DNA of 64,000 nt from Selaginella tamariscina (taxonomy: Eukaryota; Streptophyta; Lycopodiopsida; Selaginellales; Selaginellaceae): positions 248,001 to 312,000 of the forward strand of contig PUQB01000072.1 of assembly GCA_003024785.1 (NCBI GenBank), read 5' to 3'. A model generated the notes under the pieces. That model made no database searches, had not been told where the DNA came from, and saw only the letters and a list, made by a program, of their open reading frames with translations. The translations under genes and the position numbers were made by a program. Positions 46,311-57,894 of the stretch are shown here, piece by piece. Every line of letters starts with the position of its first letter. Position 1 is the first letter of the stretch.

Positions 46311-47884
46311 TGTTAGGCACCACTACGTACAAACTAAAGACCCTCACAAAACCACCCGACCTCCCCCAAGCTGTCTCTAGTCTCCACATGCTGCTCTCCA
46401 AAAAGGCTTCCAATATTAGTGTGCCCTTAATTCTCTTAAATCTCGGTATAGCTCTTTAGGAATATTCTAGCTTATACCTTTCTGGGAATATTCTTTGATT
46501 CGTTATACGAGTCGTAACAATCCTCCCCCCATTAGCAAGTCCTTGTCCTCAAGGGCAGTATAACTTACTCAACTGGTCTTGTATCATTAGCCTCGTACAT
46601 CCACAAAGAATCTACCCAGGACTCATTCTTTGTGAATACTCTCTTTAATTGGCTAATATGAAACACTAGGTGCACCCTCACTCATTCTGGCAGCCGTAAT
46701 CGATATCACCTTATTAATACGCTCCAGAATCTCATAAGGACCTAAGTACCTAGGAGATAACTTATCATTATGTCTCTTCCGTAAGGCCACAATAGTATTC
46801 CACCTTACATGTGTGGCAAATACCACTCAAATATACATAATCTCCCACCTGGAACTCTTGGAAGCTTCTATGCTCATTAACAAACTTGATAGCTCGGCTC
46901 TGAGCTACTTGTAAATTCTTCTTACACAAACTCTGAATGTTTCTAAGCTCAACACTCAGATCTTTAGCTTCCTCATCCATGTTGCCTTGAGCTTTCTTAC
47001 TTGCTAAACCCAACTCAAAAGCTGTCTTGGAATGCCGTCAAACATAACATAATATGGACTCATTCCAATGCCATTGTGTCCTTGGCAAATGGGTGACAAA
47101 GTCCATAGAGATACTGCCCCATCACCTGTCTGAATAGGCAATGGTACTAATAGCCCACTTGGTTTTTCCCTGGGCACCTTTACTTGTTGACACTTGTCAC
47201 AAGTCCTACAGTACTCTATGATATTAACTTTCATATTCCTCTAATAGAACCTTCTCTTGATAACTCATACGTTTTCCTCCCCCCAAAATGACCAGCCTCC
47301 AGGTGATTATGATGAAAATAGTACTTGGTTGATCAAATGGTCCACACGAGGAAGATACACACGGCCATTGTAGTACAAAACTCCATCCTAAAATAAGAAT
47401 GGTGGCTCTAGATGTCCTCTAGCTCTTGCACCTCAGCGTCTTATGTTGACTACCTGGCTAAACTCACTAACTGTCCTTGTTAATGCATTACATAAGCGTG
47501 TTTGGAATTTCTAACCACTGTGGCTCTCCTAACGTGTGACAAAGCATATACCACCACGTTAGCTTTTCCCACGCAATGCTCAATAGGAAATTTGCCAAAC
47601 TCCATGAGCTTAACCATCCAGCGAGCTTGTTGAGAGTTTAACTCTTTTGTTTGAACAGATACACCAAAGTCTTGTGATATGTAAACACTTTGAAACTTGC
47701 ACCATAAAGATAGTGCCTCCAAACTCATAATGCATTAGGTTCTTGCTCATACGTTGAGTATTGTTGCTCTGCAAGATTCAAGTACGACTCTTATAAGCAA
47801 TAGGCCTTCCCTCTTGCATAAGTACAACTCCAATGGCCACTCCACTTGCATCACACGATACCTCATAAGGCTTAAAGGGATCTA

Positions 47885-48417
47885 NNNNNNNNNNNNNNNN
47901 NNNNNNNNNNNNNNNNNNNNNNNNNNNNNNNNNNNNNNNNNNNNNNNNNNNNNNNNNNNNNNNNNNNNNNNNNNNNNNNNNNNNNNNNNNNNNNNNNNNN
48001 NNNNNNNNNNNNNNNNNNNNNNNNNNNNNNNNNNNNNNNNNNNNNNNNNNNNNNNNNNNNNNNNNNNNNNNNNNNNNNNNNNNNNNNNNNNNNNNNNNNN
48101 NNNNNNNNNNNNNNNNNNNNNNNNNNNNNNNNNNNNNNNNNNNNNNNNNNNNNNNNNNNNNNNNNNNNNNNNNNNNNNNNNNNNNNNNNNNNNNNNNNNN
48201 NNNNNNNNNNNNNNNNNNNNNNNNNNNNNNNNNNNNNNNNNNNNNNNNNNNNNNNNNNNNNNNNNNNNNNNNNNNNNNNNNNNNNNNNNNNNNNNNNNNN
48301 NNNNNNNNNNNNNNNNNNNNNNNNNNNNNNNNNNNNNNNNNNNNNNNNNNNNNNNNNNNNNNNNNNNNNNNNNNNNNNNNNNNNNNNNNNNNNNNNNNNN
48401 NNNNNNNNNNNNNNNNN
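47885..48417. other. Assembly gap (533 N)
   Basis: A run of N inside the minus-strand gypsy fossil, between its RT and RNase H parts. Nothing can be said about its content; its true length may differ. Confidence 1.
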
Positions 48418-48949
48418 CAACTATCTTGGTGAACACTCTGGCTCCACCGAGATGATCCATGATAGTATCCACAATGGCATGGGCATCCTGTTCACTATTT
48501 GCTTGTTGAGAGCTCTGTAGTGTATGCACATCCTCATGGTGCCATCCTTCTTCCTAACAAGCAATACTGGTGCACCAAATGGAGACTTGCTCAGTTATAT
48601 AAAGCCATATTCCAATAGCTCCATCACTTGTCTCTTAACCTCTTGCTCCTTAGCATGGCTCAGTCGAAATGACTTACGGTAAATAGCTTTCGTACCCTAT
48701 TCCAACTCCACACCTCTTGCATGTGGTAAGCCATGAGGCAGCTCAGGAGGGAAAATGTCAGCAAACTCCTCGCACAACAGCTTTGCTCAAGGTGACAGTA
48801 AAAGAACTTGTTTGGAGACTCAAGCTTTGTTCCAAACCAAGTGTCTTTCACTTCAATATACTCAAGCTTCATGTGCTTGGTGCTCCACTAGATCTTAGGA
48901 TCCACACGCACTAGCTTCGCAAGAAAGAAAGTCTCTACCAGCTGGGTTT

Positions 48950-49352
48950 TGCCAACCTACAGCTGTAACTCCTCCACACAAGCACTATAGCTCTGTGTGA
49001 TAGCTGAGCCCTCAATCTTGTATTGAGGCTCTTCACGTAGCTCCACCAGCTGAGTTTTGCCAACCTCCAACTGTAACTCCTCCACAAGCACTGTAGCTCT
49101 GTGTGATAGTTGAGCCCTCAATCTCGTATTGAGGCTCTTCGTGTAGCTCCACCAGCTGGGTTTTGCTAACCTCCAGCTGTAACTCTTCCACACAAGCACT
49201 GTAGCTCTGTGTGATAGCTGAGCCCTCAATCTCGTATTGAGGCTCTTCGTGTAGCTCCACCAGCTGGGTTTTGCCAACCTCCAGCTGTAACTCCTCCACA
49301 CAAGCACTGTAGCTCTGTGTGATAGCTAAGCCTTCAAATTCATATTGAGGCA
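48950..49352 (-). repeat. 120-bp (40-codon) tandem repeat, just over three copies, in a gypsy fossil
   Basis: A block beginning 'cagctgtaactcctccacac' and including 'agctctgtgtgatagctgag' and 'cgtgtagctccaccagctgg' repeats head to tail about every 120 bp. In the minus reading the repeat peptide contains QSYSACVEELQLEVGKTQLV and ELHEEPQYEIEGSAIT. It follows the protease active-site segment. Copies are highly alike, so the expansion is young or kept uniform. Confidence 0.9.
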
Positions 49353-49949
49353 CAGTCTTCGTGGGCAAGTTGCACTCCTCTACTAACTTTGTTGACACAA
49401 AGTTATTGCTACTCATGCTATCCACAAGGACTCGCACCGGACGCTCACCAAGTCGTCCCTCCACCACAATAGCACGTGTGTGTGGCTCCTCCCGTGCCAT
49501 GTAGTTTACCTATTGAGCAAGAACAAATAGAAATTTACCTTGTGGTTTAGAGAAGTCTCTCTTTGTGCTCCTTTTCACACTCCATCTCCTAAAGCTTCTT
49601 AGGCGTCTACTTGTCCTTGCCACCAATGAAACCCTTCCTTGGACAATTTGCCTTTCAGTGTTCAACATCTCCACATAGGTGGTATTATCCTCTCCTTCCC
49701 ACATGCACTCATCTCGAACCTTAGCTCCGATACCAATTGTTAGGCACCACTACATACAAACTAGAGACCCTCACAAAACCACTCGACCTCCCCCGAGCTG
49801 TCTCTAGTCTCCACACGCTGCTCTCCAAAAAGGCTTCCCATATTAGTGTGCCCTTCATTTTTTCTTAGATCTAGGTATAGCTCTTTAAGAATATTCTAGC
49901 TTATACCTTTTTAGGGAATATTCTTTGATTCGTTATACGGGTCGTAACA

Positions 49950-50412
49950 ATCCTCTCCTCATTAGCAAGTCCTTGTCCTCAAGGGCAGTATAACTTACTC
50001 AACTGGTCCTGTATCATTAGCCTTGTACATCCATAAAGAATCTACCTGGGACTCGTTCCTTGTGAGTATTCTCTTTAACTGACTAACATGAAACACTAGG
50101 TGCACCCTCACTCTTTCTGGCAGCCGTAGTCGATATGTCACCTTATCGATACGCTCCAGAATCTCATAAGGACCTGAGTACCTAGGAGACAACTTATCAT
50201 TGTATCCCTTCCGTAAGGACACAATAATGTTCCGCGTGGCAAATACCACTCAGAGATATATATAATCTCCCACCTGGAACTCTTGGAAGCTTCTGTGCTC
50301 ATTAACAAACTAGATAGCTCGACTTTGAGCTACTTGTAAGTTCTTCTTGAACAAACTCTGAATGTTTCTAAGCTTAACACTCAGATCTTTAGCTTCCTCA
50401 TCCATGTTGCCT
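49950..50412 (-). mobile_element. Second copy of the gypsy 3' internal end, next to the LTR
   Basis: Matches 46520-46985, that is the integrase C-terminal region and 3' untranslated part of the same family ([37 protein letters not shown]). With the adjoining element it makes an internal-LTR-internal-LTR order, as left by unequal recombination between LTRs. It is cut off at about 50412 by a tandem repeat. Confidence 0.85.
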
Positions 50413-50685
50413 TGAAGATCGATTCTTCATGATTTCAGATTGAAACTCTAAATTAAAAGTTAGGAGTTCGATTCTTCATGATTTCAGATTGAAACTCTAA
50501 ATTGAAAGTTAGGAGTTCGATTCTTCATGATTTCAGATTGAAACTCAAGAGTTTGATTCTTCATGAGTCTAGATTGGAGGAGCTCTAGATTGAAAGTTGG
50601 AGGAGCTCTAGATTGAAAGTCAGGAGTTCGATTCTTCATGAGTCTAGATTGAAAGTCAGGAGTTCGATTTTTCATGTTTTAAGTT
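50413..50685. repeat. Tandem repeat, units of about 50 bp and shorter variants
   Basis: 'gagttcgattcttcatgatt' plus 'tcagattgaaactctaaatt' repeats, first as about 50-bp units and then as shorter 'agtctagattgaaagtcagg' variants. The same words return at 52470-52500. Confidence 0.85.
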
Positions 50686-50789
50686 TATTCATGGGGCTAA
50701 ATACAAGTGTACATAAAAACATCCTAACGGATTTTATATAAACCTATTCTTATTTCCATCCCCCTAAACCTAATTCTTATTCCCATCCC

Positions 50790-52404
50790 CTAAACCCAAG
50801 CATTGCTGAGTGCAATCGATTCAAAACTTTACGAGTCTAATCTCTCGCCTGGATACTATCTCGAGCTTCAATCTCCAAACCACAGCTCACAAGCACACAC
50901 CAAAGCAACCGAAGAAGAAAGTAATCGATTCAGACCTTTACGGGTTTAATCTCTCGCCCGGATACTGTTCAATCTCCAAACCACAGCTCACAAGCACACA
51001 CCAAAGCAAAAAGCAAACACAAACAAACGAGGCCAAACCAATCTGCAACAGATACCCAAAGTAGTTCCATGACAACCACTATAGCATACCACATACACAT
51101 CCACCAAGATCACGTCAAATGCCCAAGGATATGCCCAGTATGCATCAGAATGACCACTTATTACAAACACACCAAATCTCTTCGTAAACAAGAACCATCG
51201 TTGCAGTTGCCCTCTTAGAAGATACCCATTAAACCTTAGAGCAATCCCTCACAAATTGTATAACAAATGCCCATCAAAGAGGAGTAACATCGTACCAGAA
51301 TAACCATACTCGTTTCCAAGCATGGGAGCCTCACGCCCGGGGTGTGCTAGGCTCAACACACACGCCGACAAGCCATAAATGGTGGCTCCTTACCACCTCA
51401 AACATGGGGCCGCACTTCCACTAGTAGCTCAAATCCCGGGAAGCTGACTCAAAAAGATACCACTACTGTAACCAGCAGAAGGCAATGAAGCGCGAAACGC
51501 AAATGCCTGAACCAACAAAGTGTATAACTCCTTCTAGACACCCAACCAGCAACACGTATTCGGGGTCTTTAGTCCCTGACCATTCAACACAGGCCCGTAG
51601 GCGGTGCCTAACCCGAGTAGTGAGCCAATCAAGTGCATACGAATTTGCCACACAGCTTTGCCCATTCACCGCAAGTGCCACAAAGAACAACCAACGTCGC
51701 CAGGAACACAACCATCCACATACACATACGCAAGTGTCAGCAACATGTCACTCGGGGTCTTCAGTCCTTTGACCTTTCAGCACAGGCCCGTAGGCGACGC
51801 CTAACCCAAGCAACGAGTTAATCAAGTGCGCATGCTACAAGAAACAACCAGCATCACAAGGAACAACTCTGCACCATACCAACATCCACACACACGTTGA
51901 CTAACCATGACGCTTCCTCAACAAAATCAATGACCATTGCCCCCCATGCAAGACCAGAACAAGAGTAAATGCCACCAAATCGCCATGTCTAGCCAAAAGG
52001 ACCACCACTGAACCATGGTAATACTCGCAGATAGCTATGGGTGACAAGGCCATGCTGAAATCTGCATCATCATATGTACCATTGCAGTTGATGACTTGCC
52101 CAGACTCCGCTTGCCGTGGTTACAAGGGAGTTAGCAATATCACTTTCAAACAAGACACAACCAATTTGATTTCGCAGCTCATACATGACAATTCAAACTT
52201 GTCATGCATAGTAAGACCATGCTCTAGACCCACATCAATAACATCTACTCACATGACCTCATCAAAGTTGCTACATGATTTTACCCCTTCTGGGCAAATG
52301 CAACAAAACCCAGAATCGCACAAACAACCAACATCACAAAGACCAAATCTGCATCACACTAACATTCACATAGACGTCGACTAGCCATGAAGCTTCTTCA
52401 ACAA
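50790..52404. other. GC-richer mosaic of internal duplications, no clear gene
   Basis: Several blocks occur twice. 'cgattca...ctttacg' through 'aagcacacaccaaagcaa' is at 50812-50907 and 50927-51010. 'tcggggtctt' through 'caggcccgtaggcg' is at 51560-51605 and 51750-51798. The 'ccatgaagcttcttcaacaa' block is at 51908 and 52385. Minus-strand stretches (for example 51463-51711 and 50988-51191) read as Cys/Trp/Val-rich peptides such as WLTTRVRHRLRACVEWSGT. No ends, domains or splice pattern allow a gene call. It may be decayed repeat or gene-family sequence. Confidence 0.5.
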
Positions 52405-52562
52405 AATTGAAAGTTTAGTTTAAATTCTATGTTTCTAGGTATGTATGACGTTGCGTATTTCTATAAAATAAGGAGTTCGATTCTTCATGAGTGCATATTG
52501 AAAGTTTAGTTTAATTTCTATGTTTCTAGGTATGTATGATGTTGCGTATTTCTCTAAAATAA
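52405..52562. repeat. Tandem duplication of about 92 bp
   Basis: 'attgaaagtttagtttaaatt' through 'cgtatttctataaaataa' occurs twice head to tail, joined by the 'ggagttcgattcttcatga' word of the repeat at 50413-50685. Confidence 0.9.
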
Positions 52563-53032
52563 TGCATATACTATTACGAGCCATTACCTAATATAGTTGT
52601 GTATACAATTTTATAAGATTCTCTACTACTTAAATAAAATATGTATTTAATTTATAATATCTATAAACATATACACATACATAATGTGTGTGTGTTTGTG
52701 TTTATTAGTTTCACACGTAACTCAATGTGCATGACTAAAGATAGATATAATAACTGACCCTTACGTTAAATAATGGTTAAATGTGTGTGTTTGTAATTTC
52801 ACACGTAACTCAATATTACACAAGTCATTTAAATGCATGACTAAACTAATAAAAGATAGATATAATAACTAAGGGTCGTATTTACTGACCCTTACGTTAA
52901 ATAAGGGTTAAAGGTGAATTTTAAAAATATAAATAAGGGTTTTAACTTAAACGTTGAATCTCATTTATAGTGTCACATAAACACATATTGCTCGTGTATA
53001 AAATAATAATTAATAATTATTACTTTATTACT
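52563..53032. other. AT-rich flank of the young gypsy insertion
   Basis: Contains a doubled block ('cacacgtaactcaat' ... 'agatagatataataact' ... 'gacccttacgttaaataa') at about 52709-52778 and 52799-52912. It ends in 'TACT', the likely target duplication of the element that follows. No gene. Confidence 0.6.
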
Positions 53033-53271
53033 TGTAAGGTTCCATGGTATATACTACGTATATACGCCACGTATACTCTGCCATGGAGGTGCCAAGTGGC
53101 ATTAGGATTCATACACACTAATATGGGCATTGGCTAATCTGGGGGCTGGCTAATCTGGGCACCATGATTTACTTGGTACCAAGAGTGCTAATCCTAGCAC
53201 AGACACTTAGTATAAATACCCTGTATCAGCCAGACCTAATTGAATCGTATTTAGTATTCACACCTCTCTCA
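53033..53271 (+). repeat. 5' LTR of the young gypsy element
   Basis: TGTAAGGTTCCATGG...CTCTCA. It has a palindromic 'tatactacgtatatacg' block near 53047 and a TATA-like 'agtataaatacc' at 53209-53220. Confidence 0.95.
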
Positions 53272-53354
53272 TTGGTGGAGATGGGTAGTCCTTTTTCGGC
53301 TTAGTTTTTTTGTGTTCCTTTTTGTCTCCCTCTTCCCTTGTGTTCTTGGTCGTG

Positions 53355-54116
53355 ATGGCAACCGAAGAAAGGTGGTTGCAGTTGTTCGATGCACTGCAAT
53401 TGAGCGTGGCAAATCAGACTGCTCTGTGCGAGAAATTCACCAAGGAATGCAGCAGAATGCTAGTATGCCGCAGAGTTCTAATCCACACCTTTTGGGTTCC
53501 AATCCACGGGTTCGTCCAGAATTCTTCAAGGGGGAGATTGGAGCAGACGTGTACCATTGGTGGGAACATTTTCAAGGGATTGCTGATTACCATGGATGGT
53601 CTGACTCCCAGCGGTTGCGAGAGTTCCCAACGTGTTTGCAAGGACTTGCCTTGCAATGGTACAATGGTGTCCCCGTTCTTGATCGACAAGATTGGAACAT
53701 CTTATCCCAGCGTTTCAAGCAAGCTTTTGGTAAGCCCGAGGATTCTGCTGCAGCTTTTCGTGAGCTCCATGACTTGAAGCAAGTGTCGGGAGAGACTGTC
53801 CAACGATTCGGGATTAAGTTTCGAAACTTGGTCAATCGTGCGATCCAAGCATGACAGAACGGGTACGTTTGGGCTTGTTATGGCCAGCTCTTCGCCCTGA
53901 TTTGGCTGGCTTGGTGGAGGGCTTTGGTCCTTCGACTGTGGAGGAGGCCTTGCGGATTGCACAACGATTTGAGAACTCATTGGGGGCAGCACAACGTGTA
54001 TATCCTGTATCGGCACCTATTCCTGGGACATCCGATCCTGTTCCGATGGAGGTGGGTGCTGTTCAGATGGAGGACCAGTCCTCAGGCCGCAGGAGGGGCC
54101 CAGGCCAAGCTGCTGA

Positions 54117-54156
<40 letters not shown>

Positions 54157-54297
54157 GGTCGTGGGCGGAACATTCAGTGCTATGAGTGCCGAGGTTGGGG
54201 ACATGTTGCACGAGCATGTGCAAATCGACATCAAGTAGCTGCCATCGAGATTGCAGAAGAAGTGGAGACTCTTCCGCAGCCGGAAAACGAGGCATAG
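53355..54297 (+). other. gag region of the young gypsy element
   Basis: The capsid-like part shows RPEFFKGEIGADVYHWWEHF, FPTCLQGLALQWYNGV and the ETVQRFGIKFRNLVNR segment near its middle. A nucleocapsid zinc knuckle, CYECRGWGHVARAC (CCHC), lies near 54178-54220, preceded by an Arg-Gly run encoded by a 'cgtggt' microsatellite (54121-54166). Such Gag proteins package the element's RNA in virus-like particles. Confidence 0.85.
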
Positions 54298-54299
54298 TG

Positions 54300-57200
54300 C
54301 ATGGGGTGTCAGAGGACCCATGCACTAGGCACATTGCACCACCTCTGAAGAACTTGATTCCAGCGCATGGTCGACACTTCCCCGAAGCACCTTTGTTCTT
54401 CCATGCTTGTGCGGGCATAGGGGTCTCGAGTGAGTTACTGGACACTGAGCGTTTTATGTTTGTGTTCTCCGGCATGGTAGAAGGAACTCCTGTTTCAGTC
54501 CTGGTGGACTCCGGATCCAGTATATCTTCTATCAATCGATCAGTAGCGGAGTCCTTGCACTTGCACACAGTACCAGCTGAGCGAACTTTGAAGGTAGTGT
54601 TTGCTGATAAGCAGTCTTTTGCTAGATCACATCGAATTGCACATGTGCCTGTGGTGTTAGGAGGATACCATCATCTACTTCCGTTGCGGGTGATGCCGAG
54701 CCAAGTCCATGACATCATCCTCGGTGTCAATTGGCTTCGTGCGGTCAAGGCAAGATGTGATTTTGAAATGTGCACGTTGTCTATCCCAGGATGCCCCCCA
54801 TTGCAGGCTACAGAACATGCACCGAATGGCATGGCGGCAACATTGCAGGGCATGATGGCGCCTAAGGCAGAGCCTTCTCCAGAGCAACGAGCTAAGGACA
54901 TCAAGGAGCTGTTGGCGAGGTATCCGAGCCTATTCAAACCCATTGTAGGAGATGCAAATCCCCTGTTGACTACTCGGCATCACATCCCGACTGGTACAAC
55001 TCGCCCGATCAGAATGGGGCTCAGGCGACGATCTCCAAAGGAGAAGGATATCTTGAATCGTTGTGTGAGGGAGATGCTAGAGTTGAAGGTGATACGTAAG
55101 TCTCGAAGTCCATGGGCAGCAGAACCACACCTAGTTCCGAAGCCGGATGGGACTACACGTTTCACTATTGATTTCAGGCCATTGAACGATGTTTCTGTTC
55201 CAGATTCATATCCACTACCAAGGGTGGATGATTTGGTCGATGCATTGGGGAATAGCCGGTACTTCACTATTCTTGACATGGCTTCCGGCTATTGGCAGAT
55301 CCCTATGGCTCCTGAAGATGCAGCAAAGACAGCATTTCGAACACCATCCGGCTTGTACGAGTTTACAGTCATGCCATTTGGGTTGGTCGGGGCCCCAGCA
55401 ACCTTCCAGCGGATGATGGATGAGCTATTGGAGGGCTTTGAAGAATTTGCACGTGCGTACATCGATGACCTTCTTATTCACTCTGCTACGTGGGAGGAGC
55501 ACCTTCAGCAGTTAGAGCGGGTCCTGCAGCGATTGGTGCAATACGGGCTGAAGTTGAAAGAGCAGAAGTGCAAGTTCGGATGTACCTCCTTGAAATACTT
55601 AGGATTCATCATCACGGCAGAGGGTGTGAAACCGGATCCCGAGAAGACCCTAGCTGTGAGAATTTCCTGCTCCTGAGTCAGTGGCGGAGTTGCAGCGTTT
55701 CTTGGGAAAGGCAACATACCTAGCGAGGTTTGTTCCGCGGTTCTCAGATTTGACAGCCCCATTGCGAGGATTGTTAAAACAAGGAGCTCAGTTCCGGTGG
55801 TCCAAGAAGTGTCAGAAGGCGTTCGAGGATGTTAAGGCATTGCTAGGATCTCCACCTTTGTTGCGGTATCCGGACTTTGCCAAATCCTTTATTCTTCGGA
55901 CCGATGCTTCAGATGTCGGGTTGGGGGCCGATCTGTTGCAGGAGACTCCCAATGGTCAGCGGTACCCAATCGCTTATGCAAGTCGGAGCCTTACTGAGGC
56001 AGAGAAAAATTATTCCACCACGGACAAGGAATGTCTGGCAGCCGTATGGGCCTTTCAAAAGTTCCATGCATATCTACATGGCTCCAACACATTGTTGGAA
56101 ACTGATCATGCTGCTGTCAACTCAATCATGAAGAGGAGGAATGTGACGGGACGACTTGCACGTTGGGCGTTAATTTTGCAAGGGTATCGTTTTCGGGTTG
56201 TTCATCGCCCAGGGTCTAGCATGGCGGATGTGGATGCGTTATCCCGAGCTCCTGTGGTAGTAGCAGCCCCTGTAGCATTGTTGCCGGATGCCCTTCCTGA
56301 TCGCGTACTTCCGAGGCGGGAAGACATTGTGGAGGCTCAAAAGATGGAGCCATGGATCAGGAGGTTGCGTGAAGTCTTGAGTAGTGAGGTACCCTGCGAG
56401 GATCTTAACTTTCGCACATATGCACGATCTTTCAGACTGATGGATGACTTGCTTGTCTTTGTTGGAGACGGTTCCGAGTGTCGTGTGGTGGCACCACCAG
56501 TTTACATTAACTCCTGGTTGCAGTTCTTTCATGACAACCCGATGTCCGGACACATGGGATTCCAACGATGCCTTGAGAGGATTCGACAGCACTTGTATTG
56601 GCCCCGATTGCGACAAGACCTACATGAGTACATTCATACGTGTCCGGAGTGTCAACGGCATAACGTGTCCACACTTCCTCCTGCAGCAACCCTGGAACCA
56701 ATTCGAGTTTCTCGCCCCTTTGAGCTGGTAGCGTATGACATCATGGGACCATTCCCTGTGTCGCAGTTCGGTAATCGATACATCATTGTGTGCTCTGATT
56801 ACTTGACTCGGTGGGTAGAAGTGTGTGCTTTGCCAGATGCTACAGCAACTTCCATCATCAAGTTCCTACTAGCTCAAGTGGTGTTGAGGCATGGTTGCCC
56901 CGAACGAATTTTATCGGATCAAGGACCAGGCCCAGCAGCGGAAGCAGTAGCTTTGTTGATGCGACGGTTGCAGATCCGACAATCTTTTGCCTCAGCTTAT
57001 CATCCTGAGACTGATGGTTTGGTGGAGCGGTTGAACAGAACTTTCAAAGTCATGCTTGCCAAGTATGTGCGTCCTGACCATACGGATTGGGATATGTGGC
57101 TTCCATATCTCCAATTTGCTTATGTTTCAGCCCCTCACAAGTCAACAGGGATTTCCCCATTCAAAGCTTTGTATGGTCGTGAACCTGTATTGCCACCAGC

Positions 57201-57600
57201 AGTTGGCATTACTCCTCACGAAGCACGGTATATGGATGGGCGTATGTGGTTGGAGCATTTGAACCAAGTCCTTCCTCTGTTGTATGCTCAAGGTGGAGAA
57301 CAGTTAGCTCGTGCACAAGAGTATCAGCGTCGGACTTACAATCAACGACATCGAATGCCACCTCAATACCAAGTGGGAGATTTGGTTCTCGTCAAGTTTC
57401 CAAGGTTAGGGGATCAAACACACGCAGCAGGGCTTCAACCACGATGGGTCGGGCCTTGGAGTGTTGAAGAACAGTTGGGAACACAGGTGTATCGCTTGAA
57501 GCGGCGTGATGGGGTTCGGGAGTCACAACATGTCGCTCATGTGTGTCGGCTACTACCGTTCCACCAACGGACACTCATCCAAGGAGGAGGACCACCTTGA
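54300..57600 (+). other. pol region of the young gypsy element
   Basis: Protease: VSVLVDSGSSISSINRS, near 54497-54545. RT: FTIDFRPLNDVSVPDSYPLP, DMASGYWQIPM and the catalytic YIDDLLIHS, near 55160-55485. RNase H: LRTDASDVGLGADLLQ and LETDHAAVNS, near 55890-56130. Integrase: an HHCC finger around HMGFQRCLERIRQHLYWPRL and CPECQRH, near 56550-56660, and the catalytic core with VAYDIMGPFPVSQFGNRYII and PETDGLVERLNRTFK, to about 57050. The C-terminal part ends with QHVAHVCRLLPFHQ. It also shows that the weaker copy at 61155-62770 belongs to the same family. Confidence 0.9.
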
Positions 57601-57632
57601 TAGGTAGAAGCCATGTCTTGAGAGGGGGATGA

Positions 57633-57870
57633 TGTAAGGTTCCATGGTATATACTACGTATATACGCCACGTATACTCTGCCATGGAGGTGCCAAGTGGC
57701 ATTAGGATTCATACACACTAATATGGGCATTGGCTAATCTGGGGGCTGGCTAATCTGGGCACCATGATTTACTTGGTACCAAGAGTGCTAATCCTAGCAC
57801 AGACACTTAGTATAAATACCCTGTATCAGCCAGACCTAATTGAATCGTATTTAGTATTCACACCTTCTCA
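57633..57870 (+). repeat. 3' LTR of the young gypsy element
   Basis: Same as 53033-53271 apart from one base near the end. Followed by 'tact', the second half of the target duplication. Confidence 0.95.
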
Positions 57871-57894
57871 TACTCTTTACAATACATATTTTCA

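Larger units (their letters stand above)
46311..49949 (-). mobile_element. Ty3/gypsy fossil on the minus strand, with both LTRs
   Basis: LTRs at 49738-49949 (5', minus sense) and 46311-46519 (3') share TGTTAGGCAC...GTCGTAACA. A primer site ATTGGTATCGGAGC lies at 49721-49737 and a purine tract adjoins the 3' LTR. On the minus strand the order is gag remnant (about 49510-49735), protease (LVDSMSSNNFVSTKLVEE, near 49390-49440), a tandemly repeated segment, RT ([20 protein letters not shown], near 48540-48590; [13 protein letters not shown]), an assembly gap, RNase H (LNSQQARWM, FPIEHCVGKANVV), integrase zinc finger (YCRTCDKCQQVKVPREKPSG) and the integrase end. The internal region is shorter than in full elements and has many breaks. 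The LTRs differ at several sites, so the insertion is not recent. Confidence 0.85.
53033..57870 (+). mobile_element. Young, almost whole Ty3/gypsy retrotransposon
   Basis: The LTRs at 53033-53271 and 57633-57870 are identical except for one base of length. A TACT direct repeat flanks both ends, and a purine tract 'agagggggatga' precedes the 3' LTR. The primer site is 'ttggtggagatgg' right after the 5' LTR. Gag and pol follow in the order gag, zinc knuckle, protease, RT, RNase H, integrase, with a GPWSVEEQLG-type integrase tail and no visible chromodomain. LTR identity means a very recent insertion. It looks almost whole, with about two apparent breaks, which might be consensus errors. It inserted next to the 3' end of the Crinkler-like gene. 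Confidence 0.95.

Noticed and set aside
47754-48529. Long open frames across the N run
   Set aside because: They exist only because N is read as any residue; the flanks are fossil RT and RNase H sequence.
48950-49352. CRISPR-like direct repeats
   Set aside because: Units are contiguous, coding and lie in a retroelement protease region; there are no spacers.
54082-54568. Minus-strand frames with Thr or His-Asp runs
   Set aside because: Shadows of the 'cgtggt' microsatellite in the plus-strand gag zinc-knuckle region.
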